Source: Sphingomonas metalli (GTDB taxonomy: Bacteria > Pseudomonadota > Alphaproteobacteria > Sphingomonadales > Sphingomonadaceae). Taken from it: 64,000 nt of DNA. A program made the position numbers and the translations under genes. Of this stretch, positions 9,386 through 22,537 are shown one piece after another. Within the stretch, counting starts at the first letter, position 1. Each line of letters opens with the position of its first letter. The stretch lies in contig NZ_BMIH01000001.1 in NCBI RefSeq assembly GCF_014641735.1, forward strand, positions 496,001 through 560,000, read 5' to 3'. The notes under the pieces are model-generated. The model was not told the DNA's origin, searched no databases, and saw only the letters and a list, made by a program, of their open reading frames with translations.

Positions 9386-11554
9386 ATGTCCCGCGCCCGT
9401 GTCCTGATCCTCAATTCGGCGCTTGGTCCGCTCGACTATCGGGTGCCGCACGGGATGACGGTAGAGCCCGGATCGATCGTCGTCGCGCCGCTCGGTCCCC
9501 GCCAGCTTCTCGGCGTGGTCTGGGAACCCGAATATATGCCGTCGGAGGCGGAGGTGGGCGACAATCGCCTGCGCCCGTTGCTCGCCCGCGCCGACGTGCC
9601 GCCGCTCGGCGAGGCGTTGCGCCGGCTGGTCGAGTGGACCGCCGCCTATTATCTCGCGCCGCCGGCCGCGGTGCTGCGCATGTGCCTGTCCTCGACCTCC
9701 GCGCTGGAAGGCGCGCGCAGCGTCACGGAATATCGCGCGACCGGCGATGTGCCCGACCGGCTGACGCCGCAACGCGCGCAGGCGCTGGAGCGGATCGGCG
9801 ACCGGCAGGGGCTGATCCGCGAGCTGGCGATGACCGCCGACGTCTCCGACGCGGTGATCCGCGGGCTGGTCAAGGCGGGTGCGCTGGAAGGGGTGGAGGT
9901 GGACATCGACAGCCCCTTTCCCCTGCCCGATCCCGCTTATGGCGCGCCCGTCCTGTCCGACGACCAACGCGCCGCAGCCGACCGGCTGGTCGCCGATGTC
10001 ACCGCCCATCGCTTCGCCCCGACGCTGCTGGACGGGGTGACCGGATCGGGCAAGACCGAGACCTATTTCGAGGCAGTGGCGGAAGCGATCCGGCTGGGAC
10101 GGCAGACGATCGTCCTGCTGCCGGAGATCGCGCTGACCGAGCCGTTCCTGAAGCGCTTCCACGACCGGTTCGGCTGCGAGCCGGTGGCGTGGCATTCGGG
10201 GCTGCGCTCGACCCAGCGCCGCCGGGCGTGGCGCGCGATCGCGAGCGGCGAGGCGCTGGTGACGGTGGGCGCACGCTCGGCGCTGTTCCTGCCCTATCGC
10301 AATCTCGGCCTGATCGTCGTCGACGAGGCGCACGAGACGAGCTTCAAGCAGGAAGACGGCGTCCATTATCACGCGCGCGACGTGGCGGTGATGCGGGGCA
10401 AGTTCGAAAGCTGCCCGGTGATCCTCGCCAGCGCGACCCCGGCGATCGAGACGCGCCAGCAGGTGGCGCTGGGTCGCTATGCCGAGGTGCAGCTGCCCGG
10501 TCGCTACGGCCCCGCCGAGCTGCCGACGATCGAGCCGATCGACCTGATCGCCACCCCGCCCGAACGCGGGCGCTGGCTCGCGCCCAAGCTGGTCAGGATG
10601 CTGGCCGAGCGGCTGGAGCGGCGCGAACAGTCGCTGCTGTTCCTCAACCGTCGCGGCTATGCGCCGCTGACCCTGTGCCGGACCTGCGGGCATCGTTTCC
10701 AATGCCCCAATTGCACCGCCTGGATGGTCGAGCACCGGCTGACGCGGCGGCTCGCCTGCCATCATTGCGGCCATGTCGAGCCGGTGCCGCGCGCCTGCCC
10801 CGAATGCCAGAGCGAGGACTCGCTGGTCGCCTGCGGCCCGGGCGTGGAGCGGATCGCCGACGAGGTGGCGCTGCTCTTCCCCGAGGCGAAGACCGCGGTG
10901 GTGACCAGCGACACGATCTGGTCACCCGCCAAGGCCGCCGAGTTCGTCGGGCGGATGGAGGCGGGCGATATCGACATCGTCGTCGGCACCCAGCTCGTCA
11001 CCAAGGGCTATCACTTCCCTAACCTGACGCTGGTGGGCGTGGTCGATGCCGATCTGGGGCTGGAGGGCGGCGACCTGCGCGCCGCCGAGCGGACCTTCCA
11101 GCAGATCCGCCAGGTGTCGGGCCGGGCGGGGCGCGGCGAGAAGCCCGGCCATGTGCTGATCCAGACCCATGCCCCGAACGCGCAAGTGATGCAGGCGTTG
11201 GTGACGGGCGAGGCCGACGCCTTCTACGAAGCGGAAACCGAAGCGCGGCGCGATGCCGGTGCGCCGCCCTTCGGCCGCTATGCCGCGATCATCGTCTCGT
11301 CCGAGGATCAGGCGGTGGCGCAGGAGACCGCGCGGCTGGTCGGTGCGTCGGCGCCGCGGGTGGAGGGGATGGCGGTCTATGGTCCCGCCCCCGCGCCGCT
11401 CGCGATGCTGCGCGGGCGGCATCGCTATCGGCTGCTCGTCCATGCGCGGCGCGCGCTCGACGTGCAGGACGTGATCCGCGACTGGCTGGGCGGACTCGAC
11501 TGGAGCGCAAAGGCGCGGGTGGCGGTGGATGTGGACCCCTATAACTTCCTGTGA
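9386..11554 (+). CDS. priA: Primosomal replication restart helicase PriA
   Basis: A 722-residue superfamily 2 helicase that reloads the replisome at stalled forks. The N-terminal DNA-binding region is followed by Walker A (GVTGSGKTETYF), the DEAH box (VVDEAHETSFKQ) and a zinc-binding insertion with paired cysteines (CRTCGHRFQCPNC and CHHCGH...CPEC). Helicase motifs V-VI include VGTQLVTKGYHFPN and QVSGRAGRG. The start at 9386 (MSRARVLIL) matches the normal N-terminus; an earlier in-frame start at 9305 lacks family-like sequence. Confidence 0.95.
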   Translation: MSRARVLILNSALGPLDYRVPHGMTVEPGSIVVAPLGPRQLLGVVWEPEYMPSEAEVGDNRLRPLLARADVPPLGEALRRLVEWTAAYYLAPPAAVLRMCLSSTSALEGARSVTEYRATGDVPDRLTPQRAQALERIGDRQGLIRELAMTADVSDAVIRGLVKAGALEGVEVDIDSPFPLPDPAYGAPVLSDDQRAAADRLVADVTAHRFAPTLLDGVTGSGKTETYFEAVAEAIRLGRQTIVLLPEIALTEPFLKRFHDRFGCEPVAWHSGLRSTQRRRAWRAIASGEALVTVGARSALFLPYRNLGLIVVDEAHETSFKQEDGVHYHARDVAVMRGKFESCPVILASATPAIETRQQVALGRYAEVQLPGRYGPAELPTIEPIDLIATPPERGRWLAPKLVRMLAERLERREQSLLFLNRRGYAPLTLCRTCGHRFQCPNCTAWMVEHRLTRRLACHHCGHVEPVPRACPECQSEDSLVACGPGVERIADEVALLFPEAKTAVVTSDTIWSPAKAAEFVGRMEAGDIDIVVGTQLVTKGYHFPNLTLVGVVDADLGLEGGDLRAAERTFQQIRQVSGRAGRGEKPGHVLIQTHAPNAQVMQALVTGEADAFYEAETEARRDAGAPPFGRYAAIIVSSEDQAVAQETARLVGASAPRVEGMAVYGPAPAPLAMLRGRHRYRLLVHARRALDVQDVIRDWLGGLDWSAKARVAVDVDPYNFL

Positions 11555-11591
11555 TTACGCCCCGTTAACCCTGTTCTCCTAGGCGTCGGAC

Positions 11592-13319
11592 ATGGTTTCC
11601 GATGCCCTGCCCCGCCCTGTCGATGCCGATCCATGGGCCGGGTGGCTGCGCCGCATGGCGCTGTTCCAGCTGGCGGCGTTGGCGATCGTCACCGCCTTCA
11701 TCCTCGGCAAGGGCAATGACGACCTGCCCTATTACTATTTCCTGACCCAGGATCTGCCGCTGCTCGCCGCGGGCGGGCTGGCCTTGTTCGGCTTCGCACG
11801 GGTCCGCCACGTGCGCGGCGTGGCCGGGCTGACGCGCGGCCGGGCGGCGGCGCTGGCGGTTGGTGCGGGGCTGCTGGCCTATGCCGGCAGCTGGTTGGTG
11901 CTGCATCGTTATGCGGTCAGCCGCGACGAGCAGATGGCCGATTTCGCCGCCGCCTATCTGGCGAGCGGGCATATGGGCCAGGCGATCCCGCCCGACCTGA
12001 TCCCGCTCGCCAAGGCGATGATGCCGGTCTTCACCAACGTCTATCCGGCCACCGGCTATTGGGTGTCGGACTATCTGCCGGGTAATTCGGCGATCCGCGC
12101 GATCGCGATGCTAACGGGCGACAGCTGGCTGGCCAGCCCGGTGCTGCTCGCGATCGGGCTGCTCGCGCTCTGGTCGGCGGCGCGGCGGATCTGGCCGGAA
12201 CGTCCCGAAGCGGCGACGGTGGCGCTGGTGCTGGCCGCCACGTCGACGCAGGCGCTGGTGACCGCCATGTCGCCCTTCGCGATGACCGCGCACCTGGCGA
12301 TCAACGCGCTGTGGCTCGCCTGTTTCGTGCGGCAGGAGCGGCGCTGGCACTGGGCGGCGGCGGGGCTGACGGTGGTGGCGATCGGGCTCCATCAGGTGCA
12401 TTTCCACCTGATCTTCCTCAGCGGCTTCCTGATCGCGACGGCCCTGCGGCGGGACTGGCGCATGCTGGCGATCCTGCTGACGGGCGCCGTGGCGGGCTAT
12501 ATCGTCTGGCAGATCGGCTGGCGCGACCTCATCCCCCGGCTGTTCGACCCGGTACAGGCGGCGCAGGCCACCGGGCAGGTGGCGGAGCGCGCGGCGGGCG
12601 AGATCACCGGGCGGCTGGTGCGCATCCTGCGTCAGGACATGTTGCGCCACCTGGCGCGGTTCGTCGCGTGGCAGAACGTCCTGCTCGCCCCGCTGGCGGC
12701 GATCGGCATCGTCGCGGCATGGCGGACGGCGCATCCGGCGCTGCGGGGCGGCGCCATCTCCTGCGCCATTGCGCTGCTCGTCCTGCCGGAACAGGAACAT
12801 GGCTTCGGCTATCGCTATCTTCACGGAATGATCGGCCCGTTCTGCCTGCTTGCGGCGCAAGGCTGGCTGGCGCTGGAGGCGAAGCGGGGACGGCCGCTGC
12901 CACGCGCCGCGCTATGGGGCAGCACCGCCTTCGCGCTCGTCGTCACCCTGCCCTATGCGAGCTGGCGGAGCATGGCCTATGCCGCGCCCTATGAGGCCGC
13001 CTATCGGGCGGTGCGCGCGGTGGATGCGGATGTCGTGCTGATCGATACCTCGCACCAGACCTATATCAGCGACATCGTCCGCTTCGATCCGGCGGCGGGG
13101 CCGAGCCAGCGACCGGTGCTGGCGGACCTCGCCTATGTCCCGGCGGATGCGCTGGCGCGGCTGTGCGCGACGCGATCGGTGGTGGTGGTGACGGATCGCG
13201 ACCTGCAACGCTTCGACCTGCCGCCGTTCGGCTATGCCTTCGACAAGCGACGGCCGACGAACGCACGGCTGGCGGAGATGCGGCGGATGGGATGCGGGCG
13301 GCCGTTGCCGCGGGGGTGA
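11592..13319 (+). CDS. Polytopic membrane protein, possible GT-C-type glycosyltransferase
   Basis: A 575-residue protein with about ten hydrophobic helices. An early loop carries the acidic pair in AVSRDEQMADFAAAYLASG, between the second and third helices, resembling the first-loop D-E motif of GT-C glycosyltransferases that use lipid-linked sugars. The C-terminal ~100 residues look soluble. The substrate is unknown. It starts 37 bp after priA and ends in a palindromic repeat. I do not recognise a named family. Confidence 0.5.
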   Translation: MVSDALPRPVDADPWAGWLRRMALFQLAALAIVTAFILGKGNDDLPYYYFLTQDLPLLAAGGLALFGFARVRHVRGVAGLTRGRAAALAVGAGLLAYAGSWLVLHRYAVSRDEQMADFAAAYLASGHMGQAIPPDLIPLAKAMMPVFTNVYPATGYWVSDYLPGNSAIRAIAMLTGDSWLASPVLLAIGLLALWSAARRIWPERPEAATVALVLAATSTQALVTAMSPFAMTAHLAINALWLACFVRQERRWHWAAAGLTVVAIGLHQVHFHLIFLSGFLIATALRRDWRMLAILLTGAVAGYIVWQIGWRDLIPRLFDPVQAAQATGQVAERAAGEITGRLVRILRQDMLRHLARFVAWQNVLLAPLAAIGIVAAWRTAHPALRGGAISCAIALLVLPEQEHGFGYRYLHGMIGPFCLLAAQGWLALEAKRGRPLPRAALWGSTAFALVVTLPYASWRSMAYAAPYEAAYRAVRAVDADVVLIDTSHQTYISDIVRFDPAAGPSQRPVLADLAYVPADALARLCATRSVVVVTDRDLQRFDLPPFGYAFDKRRPTNARLAEMRRMGCGRPLPRG

Positions 13320-13341
13320 GGGTTCTTATGCCTCAAACGCA

Positions 13342-13421
13342 CGTCATCCCAGCGCAGGCTGGGATCTGGGGCGATCGGAGCGCTTAAGCCGAGAGAGGCC
13401 CCAGCCTGCGCTGGGGCGACG
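13342..13421. repeat. Inverted pair of REP-like palindromes
   Basis: CGTCATCCCAGCGCAGGCTG-type sequence (13342-13371) is repeated in inverse complement at 13397-13421, and each arm is itself a hairpin (CCCAGC..GCTGGG). It lies between the convergent ends of the membrane protein and atpC, where it could serve as a bidirectional terminator. Confidence 0.8.
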
Positions 13422-13469
13422 AATATCGGTTGCGCTAGTCCGGTGCGACACACTCCGGAATAGAAGCCG

Positions 13470-13721
13470 TTACCCCGCATGCTCCGCGAGCACGGTCAGG
13501 CCCTTGGCGCTGACCTCGGCGAAGCCGCCGCGAATCGCGATCGACTCCGGCGCGGCGCCGGGTGATCGCTGGATCAGGATCTGGCCGTCGCGGATCGTCG
13601 ACATGAAGGGCGCATGGCCCTCCAGCACCGCGAAGTCGCCCTCGGTGCCGGGCACCGTGACCATATGGACCTCCTCCGAGCGGAGGAGCTTTTCGGGGGT
13701 GACGAGTTCGAAGTGCAGCAT
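13470..13721 (-). CDS. atpC: ATP synthase F1 subunit epsilon
   Basis: An 83-residue epsilon subunit containing only the N-terminal beta-sandwich domain ([18 protein letters not shown], then [16 protein letters not shown]). It lacks the C-terminal helical pair of longer epsilons, as is common in alphaproteobacteria. Epsilon couples gamma to the c-ring and can modulate ATPase activity. The ATG at 13721 matches the family start; the frame is open upstream only through a palindromic repeat. Confidence 0.92.
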   Translation of the reverse strand: MLHFELVTPEKLLRSEEVHMVTVPGTEGDFAVLEGHAPFMSTIRDGQILIQRSPGAAPESIAIRGGFAEVSAKGLTVLAEHAG

Positions 13722-13730
13722 TTCGATACC

Positions 13731-13833
13731 TGCTCCCCTCCCGCTCGCGGGAGGGGTTGGGGGTTGGCCGGGTCGGGGCAGGCCGCCCGCAGACGGCTCC
13801 ACCCCTAGCCCCTCCCGCACAGGGGAGGGGAAC
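13731..13833. repeat. Large palindromic repeat between atpD and atpC
   Basis: CCCCTCCCGC-TCGCGGGAGGGG-type hairpin on the left and its inverted partner on the right flank a ~55-bp G/C-rich centre. It fills almost the whole atpD-atpC gap. It belongs to a different family from the CGTCATCCC elements. Confidence 0.8.
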
Positions 13834-13841
13834 ATCGTGGC

Positions 13842-15341
<1,500 letters not shown>

Positions 15342-15346
15342 CTACT

Positions 15347-15428
15347 CGTCATCCCGGCGAAGGCCGGGATCTCCCTCCGCGGGAGTGTCGCTTGCGGCAC
15401 GAGGCCCCTGCCTTGCGCAGGGGCGACG
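15347..15428. repeat. REP-like inverted pair between atpG and atpD
   Basis: CGTCATCCCGGCGAAGGCCG-type palindrome on the left and CCCCTGCCTTGCGCAGGGGCG on the right, with a C/G-rich spacer. It occupies most of the 114-bp gap. Confidence 0.75.
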
Positions 15429-15437
15429 TGTAGGTTG

Positions 15438-16313
15438 TTACAACGCCTCCGCGCCGGAGATGATCTCGACCAGCTCGGTCGTGATCGCCGCCTGGCGGGT
15501 GCGGTTATACTGGATCGACAGGCGATTGATCATGTCGCCCGCGTTGCGGGTCGCATTGTCCATCGCGTTCATCCGGCTGCCCTGCTCCGACGCCGCATTT
15601 TCCAGCAGCGCGCGGAAGATCTGGATCGCGACGTTGCGCGGCAGCAGGTCGGCGAGGATCGACTCCTCGTCCGGCTCATACTCGACCACCGCACCCGCGC
15701 CCGCCGCAGCCGGTTGCTTCTCGGGCAGCGGCACCGGGATGATCTGGATGCCGGTCGGCTCCTGGTTCAGCGCCGAGACGAACTTGGAGAAGAACAGGTG
15801 CGCGACGTCGAACTCGCCCTTCAGATAGCGGGCGATCAGATCGTCGGCGATGACGCGTGCATCGTCGAACGCCACCGTCTTGATGTGGCCCATCTCGTGA
15901 TCGGCGAGGATCGCATTGGGGAAGAAGCGGCGCAGCACGCGGCCCTTCTTGCCGGCGATGTAGAACTTCACCGTCTTGCCCTGCGCGGTCAGCTCGTCGG
16001 CCTTGCGGCGCGCGGCGCGGACGATGTTCGAGTTGAACGCACCGGCCAGTCCCCGCTCGGAGGTGGCGACGACGATCAGCTGGACCTGATCCTTGCCCGT
16101 ACCCGCGAGCAGCGGCGACGCGCCGACGCCGCCCACCCGGCTGGCGAGGCTGGCCATCACGGCTTCGAGCCGCTCGGCATAGGGGCGGCCGTTCTGCGCA
16201 GCCTCCTGCGCCCGGCGCAGCTTGGCCGCGGCGACCATCTTCATCGCCTTGGTGATCTTCTGGGTCGACTTGACCGAGTTGATCCGGACCTTGAGGGCCT
16301 TCAGTGACGCCAT
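15438..16313 (-). CDS. atpG: ATP synthase F1 subunit gamma
   Basis: The 291-residue rotor shaft. It starts [31 protein letters not shown] (family N-terminal coiled coil) and ends in the conserved helix [19 protein letters not shown]. It connects the alpha3beta3 head to the membrane rotor. Confidence 0.96.
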   Translation of the reverse strand: MASLKALKVRINSVKSTQKITKAMKMVAAAKLRRAQEAAQNGRPYAERLEAVMASLASRVGGVGASPLLAGTGKDQVQLIVVATSERGLAGAFNSNIVRAARRKADELTAQGKTVKFYIAGKKGRVLRRFFPNAILADHEMGHIKTVAFDDARVIADDLIARYLKGEFDVAHLFFSKFVSALNQEPTGIQIIPVPLPEKQPAAAGAGAVVEYEPDEESILADLLPRNVAIQIFRALLENAASEQGSRMNAMDNATRNAGDMINRLSIQYNRTRQAAITTELVEIISGAEAL

Positions 16314-16323
16314 GTCTTCCCTA

Positions 16324-16390
16324 CCGTCACCCCAGCGGAGGCTGGGGTCTCCCCGTTACTGCGAGACCCCAGCCTTCGCTGGGGTGACGC
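16324..16390. repeat. REP-like inverted pair between atpA and atpG
   Basis: CCGTCACCCCAGCGGAGGCT-type palindrome and a near-perfect inverted copy (16359-16390) can fold into one long hairpin. It fills nearly all of the 81-bp gap. Confidence 0.85.
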
Positions 16391-16394
16391 GGAT

Positions 16395-18522
<2,128 letters not shown>

Positions 18523-18732
18523 GGACCTTCGTTTCCTCGTCAACAGAACGGGTTCGCCCATGGTAAACGGGGCGCAGGAACCGCGCCTGTCGAAGGGCTG
18601 GCGGGCGGCTAGCATGGGGTGGCGGGTGATGCAAGCCGACCGCGTGACACTTGTATGAACGATTCCGCCATAGATCGTTCAGGATCGCAACCGTAACGAA
18701 GGAGGGGAAGTTTGGCACGGGAGGGGCGCGCG

Positions 18733-19653
18733 ATGCGGCGGGCGGCGATGGCGTGGGTGGTGGCTGGAGCGCTGGTCGCCGCGCCGGCGTCGGCGGAGAC
18801 CGTGCGGGTCGCGGGCGTCTATGCCGCCAATGCCCGCGAGGCCAGCCTGCTCCCCACGATCGGCGTCGATCTGCTCGGCGGTCCCGCCGGGGAGGCGCTG
18901 GGCGAGGCGATCGAACGCAAGCTTGCCAGGCTGGGCGGCGACGGCGTGCGCCACGCCCGGCTCGTCGCCCCCACGCTGCGCCCGGATGGACTGCTGTCGG
19001 GCCAGGCAGGCTTTTCCGCCAGCGACTATCCCTATGTCGAGACCCGCGACCGCTGCGTCGAGAAGGATGCGAAGGGCAAGTGCACCCGGCGCGAGCGCTA
19101 TCGCGTCCGCTGCATCCGGCGCACGGTCGACTTCCATGCCGATCTGCGCATGGTCCGATGGCGCGACGGACGTACCGTCTATGCCGCGCCCAAGACGCGC
19201 AACGACAGCGACTGGTGGTGCGAGGATTCGGGCTTTCCGACCAGCGTCGACACGAGCGTGCAGATGATGGTGGAATCGGTGGCGCAGGAGGTGCGGATGG
19301 ATCTCGCCCCCCATGCCGAGGACTATACGATCCGGGTCAAGGAGGATCGCAACGGCCTGTCGCCCGACGATGCCGACCGCTTCCGCGCCGCGGTGCGATT
19401 GACCAAGCGCGATCAGGCCGCCGCCTGCGCCGCCTTCGCCGCGCTGGGCCAGAGTGCGCCGGACCACGGCCCGACCCTGTTCAACCGCGCGCTCTGCGCG
19501 GAGGCCGCCGGGCGCTATGCCGAGGCGAACGACCTCTATACCCGCGCCCGCGTGTTCGGCCCGCAATATGGCGGCGACATCAGCCGCGGCCTCGCCCGCG
19601 TCGCCTCGCTGGCTGCGGGTGCGGAGGACGAGCGGCAGATGGCGGCGCTGTGA
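18733..19653 (+). CDS. Secreted protein with TPR-like C-terminus, unknown function
   Basis: About 306 residues with a signal peptide (MRRAAMAWVVAGALVAAPASA). A cysteine-containing charged segment follows at about residues 110-140 (RDRCVEKDAKGKCTRRERY, then RCIRR). The C-terminal helical stretch (FNRALCAEAAGRYAEANDLY) reads like one or two tetratricopeptide repeats. An in-frame TTG at 18712 has a strong ribosome site (AAGGAGGGG) and would add seven residues, so either start is possible. It is divergent from the atp operon. I do not recognise a characterised family. Confidence 0.6.
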   Translation: MRRAAMAWVVAGALVAAPASAETVRVAGVYAANAREASLLPTIGVDLLGGPAGEALGEAIERKLARLGGDGVRHARLVAPTLRPDGLLSGQAGFSASDYPYVETRDRCVEKDAKGKCTRRERYRVRCIRRTVDFHADLRMVRWRDGRTVYAAPKTRNDSDWWCEDSGFPTSVDTSVQMMVESVAQEVRMDLAPHAEDYTIRVKEDRNGLSPDDADRFRAAVRLTKRDQAAACAAFAALGQSAPDHGPTLFNRALCAEAAGRYAEANDLYTRARVFGPQYGGDISRGLARVASLAAGAEDERQMAAL

Positions 19654-19681
19654 AGGGTGATTGCCCCCTTGCCCCTTCCCC

Positions 19682-19780
19682 CGTCATTCCCGCGAAGGCG
19701 GGAATCCAGAGCCTCTGACATTTGCGGGTAAATCGGAAGGCTCCCGCGCGTCTGGAGCCACGCCTTCGCGGGGATGACGG
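19682..19780. repeat. REP doublet, type with conserved core
   Basis: CGTCATTCCCGCGAAGGCGG-type palindrome (19682-19707) and an inverted partner (19754-19780) flank a ~46-bp core containing CTCTGAC..TTGCG..CGGAA..GCT..CCGCGCGTCTGGA. The same core, in the opposite orientation, occurs at 36770-36858. Confidence 0.85.
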
Positions 19781-19871
19781 CAAAGGGGCGAGGTCAGGAC
19801 CCGCACCATCCACCCAGTTTGACCGCAACCTCCGGGATGCGCGCCGGCGCGGACGGGTCTAGACCCGCACT

Positions 19872-20906
19872 ATGACCGGGACGATCGACGACGACGCCGC
19901 ATGGGCGGCCTTTGACCGGCGGGACCGGGCGGCGGACGGGCGCTTTGTCGTGGGGGTGCGGACGACCGGCATCTATTGCCGGCCGAGCTGCCCTGCGCGC
20001 CGGCCGCAGCGGCGGAACGTCGCCTTCCACCATGATGCGGCCGCGGCGGAGGCGGCGGGGTTCCGCGCCTGTCGCCGGTGCCGCCCCGATGCGGTGGCGC
20101 GCGACCATCTCGCAGTGCGCGAGGCGGTCGCGATCCTCGACCGGGGCGAGACGCCTTCGCTGGCCGAACTTGCCGCCCGGGTCGGCTATGCGCCGCATCA
20201 CTTCCAGCGGCTCTTCACCCGCGCGACCGGGGTGAGCCCTGCCGCCTATGCCCGCGCCCGGCGCGCCGCCCGCGCGGCCGAGGCCCTCAACACGGAGACC
20301 AGCGTGACCGACGCCCTGTACGCGGCCGGCTATGCCGCGCCGAGCCGCTTCTATGACGATGCCGCGGTGCGGCTGGGCATGGCGCCGGCCCGTTGGAAGG
20401 CGGGCGGCGCGGGCGAGACGATCCGCTGGACGATCTCAGCGACGTCGCTGGGGCCGCTGCTGGTCGCCGCGACCGATCGGGGCATCTGCCGCATCGCCTT
20501 CGACGAGGACGCGGACAGCCTTCGCGTCCGCTTCCCGCATGCGGATATCCGGCCGGGCGACGCCGCGCTGGACGCGCTCGGCGCGCAGGTCGTCGCGGCC
20601 GTCGAGCGGCCCGGCCTCGATCCCGACCTGCCGCTCGACGTGCGCGGGACCGCCTTCCAGGAGGCGGTATGGCAGGCCCTGCGCCGCATCCCGCCCGGCG
20701 AGACGCGCAGCTATGCCGAATTGGCGGCGATGGCCGGGCGGCCCGGCGCGGTGCGGGCGGCCGGCACCGCCTGCGGTGCGAATACGCTGGCGGTGGTGAT
20801 CCCCTGCCACCGGGTGCTGCCGCAGGGTGGCGGCGTCGGCGGCTATGCCTATGGCCCCGAACGGAAAGCCGAGCTGCTGGCACGGGAGCGTAAACGCCGC
20901 GGTTAG
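19872..20906 (+). CDS. ada: Ada: methylation-sensing activator fused to O6-alkylguanine-DNA alkyltransferase
   Basis: A 344-residue three-part protein of the adaptive response to alkylation. The N-terminal zinc domain has the methyl-phosphotriester acceptor motif (GIYCRPSCPAR and FRACRRCRPD). An AraC-type helix-turn-helix follows at about residues 85-175. The C-terminal alkyltransferase has the active-site PCHR (AVVIPCHRVLP). Self-methylation of the first cysteine turns such proteins into activators of repair genes. No alkB or alkA lies beside it. Confidence 0.95.
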   Translation: MTGTIDDDAAWAAFDRRDRAADGRFVVGVRTTGIYCRPSCPARRPQRRNVAFHHDAAAAEAAGFRACRRCRPDAVARDHLAVREAVAILDRGETPSLAELAARVGYAPHHFQRLFTRATGVSPAAYARARRAARAAEALNTETSVTDALYAAGYAAPSRFYDDAAVRLGMAPARWKAGGAGETIRWTISATSLGPLLVAATDRGICRIAFDEDADSLRVRFPHADIRPGDAALDALGAQVVAAVERPGLDPDLPLDVRGTAFQEAVWQALRRIPPGETRSYAELAAMAGRPGAVRAAGTACGANTLAVVIPCHRVLPQGGGVGGYAYGPERKAELLARERKRRG

Positions 20907-20961
20907 CCAAATCTAAAGCCTTGCCGCCTACCCCGACCGGGCAGGATCGACGAGGAATGGC

Positions 20962-22479
20962 ATGAGCAGCGCGTTCGGACGGCGTAGCGGTATCGGTGGC
21001 GGACAAGCGGCGCGGCCCGCCTTCGGCGTGGCGCGACCGATGCACGGTGGCGGTCCTGCACCGCGCGACGAGGCTGGCGCGGCGGTCGCCGAGATCCCCT
21101 CGATCCTGACCGAGGTCGATCCGCTCGGCACGCCGGCCGGGCAGATGGACGCGATGCAGCGCCTCGCCGACCGCCAGGCCCAGTCCGGCGAGGCGGGGTC
21201 GAGCCGGGTCGAGGGATTCGAGGCCTCCGTCCACAAGATCAAGGAGCAGGTCCTCCCCCGCCTGCTGGAGCGCGTCGACCCCGAAGCGGCGGCAACGCTG
21301 GGCAAGGACGAGCTGGCCGAGGAATTCCGGCCGATCATCGGCGAGGTGCTCGCCGAGCTGAAGCTGACGCTCAACCGGCGCGAACAGTTCGCGCTCGAGA
21401 AGGTGCTGGTCGACGAGCTGCTGGGCCTCGGACCGCTCGAGGAGCTGCTGGCCGATCCGGCGATCAGCGACATCATGGTCAACGGCCCCGAACAGACCTA
21501 TGTCGAGCGCAAGGGCAAGCTGGAGATCGCGCCGATCCAGTTCCGCGACGAGGAGCATCTGTTCCAGATCGCGCAGCGGATCGTGAATTCCGTTGGTCGC
21601 CGCGTCGACCAGACCACGCCGCTCGCCGACGCCCGGTTGAAGGACGGCAGCCGCGTCAACGTCATCGTGCCGCCGCTCTCGCTGCGCGGCACCGCCATCT
21701 CGATCCGTAAATTCTCCGCCAAGCCGATCACGCTCGACATGATGGCGGGCTTCGGCAGTATGTCGCCGAAGATGGCGACCGCGCTGAAGATCGCGGGCGC
21801 GAGCCGGTTCAACGTCGTCATCTCGGGCGGTACCGGCTCGGGCAAGACGACGATGCTCAACGCCCTGTCGAAGATGATCGACCCCGGCGAGCGCGTGCTG
21901 ACGATCGAGGACGCGGCCGAGCTTCGCTTGCAGCAGCCGCACTGGCTGCCGCTGGAAACCCGCCCCGCCAATCTGGAGGGTCAGGGCGAGATCAGCATCC
22001 GCGACCTCGTCAAGAACGCGCTGCGTATGCGGCCGGACCGGATCATCCTGGGCGAGATCCGCGGCAGCGAGTGTTTCGACATGCTCGCCGCGATGAACAC
22101 CGGCCACGACGGATCGATGTGCACCCTCCACTCCAACAGCCCACGCGAGGCGCTGGCGCGTATGGAGAACATGGTGATGATGTCGGACATCAAGGTGCCC
22201 AAGGAGGCGATCAGCCGCCAGATCGCCGACTCGGTCGACATGATCATCCAAGTCAAGCGCCTGCGCGACGGCAGCCGCCGCGTCACCAACGTCACCGAGG
22301 TGATCGGCATGGAAGGGCCGGTGATCGTGACGCAGGAACTGTTCAAGTTCGAGTATCTGGACGAGAGCGCCGACGGCAAGATCGTGGGCGAATACCGGTC
22401 GATGGGCCTCCGGCCCTACACGCTGGACAAGGCCAAGCAGTTCGGGTTCGACCAGGCCTATCTGGAGGCGTGCCTGTAG
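20962..22479 (+). CDS. cpaF: CpaF/TadA-type secretion ATPase (orphan)
   Basis: A 505-residue type II/IV secretion ATPase of the kind that powers Tad/Flp pilus assembly. Walker A is GGTGSGKTTMLNAL; the Asp box, Walker B (RPDRIILGEIRGSECFDML) and His box (CTLHSNSPREALARME) are intact. The N-terminal ~60 residues are low-complexity and Gly/Ala-rich. No other tad/cpa gene (prepilin, CpaB, CpaC, CpaE, TadB, TadC) lies in the window, so it is either orphan or works with a remote cluster. Confidence 0.9.
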   Translation: MSSAFGRRSGIGGGQAARPAFGVARPMHGGGPAPRDEAGAAVAEIPSILTEVDPLGTPAGQMDAMQRLADRQAQSGEAGSSRVEGFEASVHKIKEQVLPRLLERVDPEAAATLGKDELAEEFRPIIGEVLAELKLTLNRREQFALEKVLVDELLGLGPLEELLADPAISDIMVNGPEQTYVERKGKLEIAPIQFRDEEHLFQIAQRIVNSVGRRVDQTTPLADARLKDGSRVNVIVPPLSLRGTAISIRKFSAKPITLDMMAGFGSMSPKMATALKIAGASRFNVVISGGTGSGKTTMLNALSKMIDPGERVLTIEDAAELRLQQPHWLPLETRPANLEGQGEISIRDLVKNALRMRPDRIILGEIRGSECFDMLAAMNTGHDGSMCTLHSNSPREALARMENMVMMSDIKVPKEAISRQIADSVDMIIQVKRLRDGSRRVTNVTEVIGMEGPVIVTQELFKFEYLDESADGKIVGEYRSMGLRPYTLDKAKQFGFDQAYLEACL

Positions 22480-22502
22480 GGGTCGCCGGCTGACGGTAGG
22501 GC

Positions 22503-22530
22503 CGTCGCCCCGACGCAGGCCGGGGCGACG
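22503..22530. repeat. Single REP-like palindrome
   Basis: CGTCGCCCC..GGGGCGACG hairpin between convergent cpaF and the SGNH-domain gene; probably acts as a bidirectional terminator. Confidence 0.7.
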
Positions 22531-22537
22531 AAAGGGA

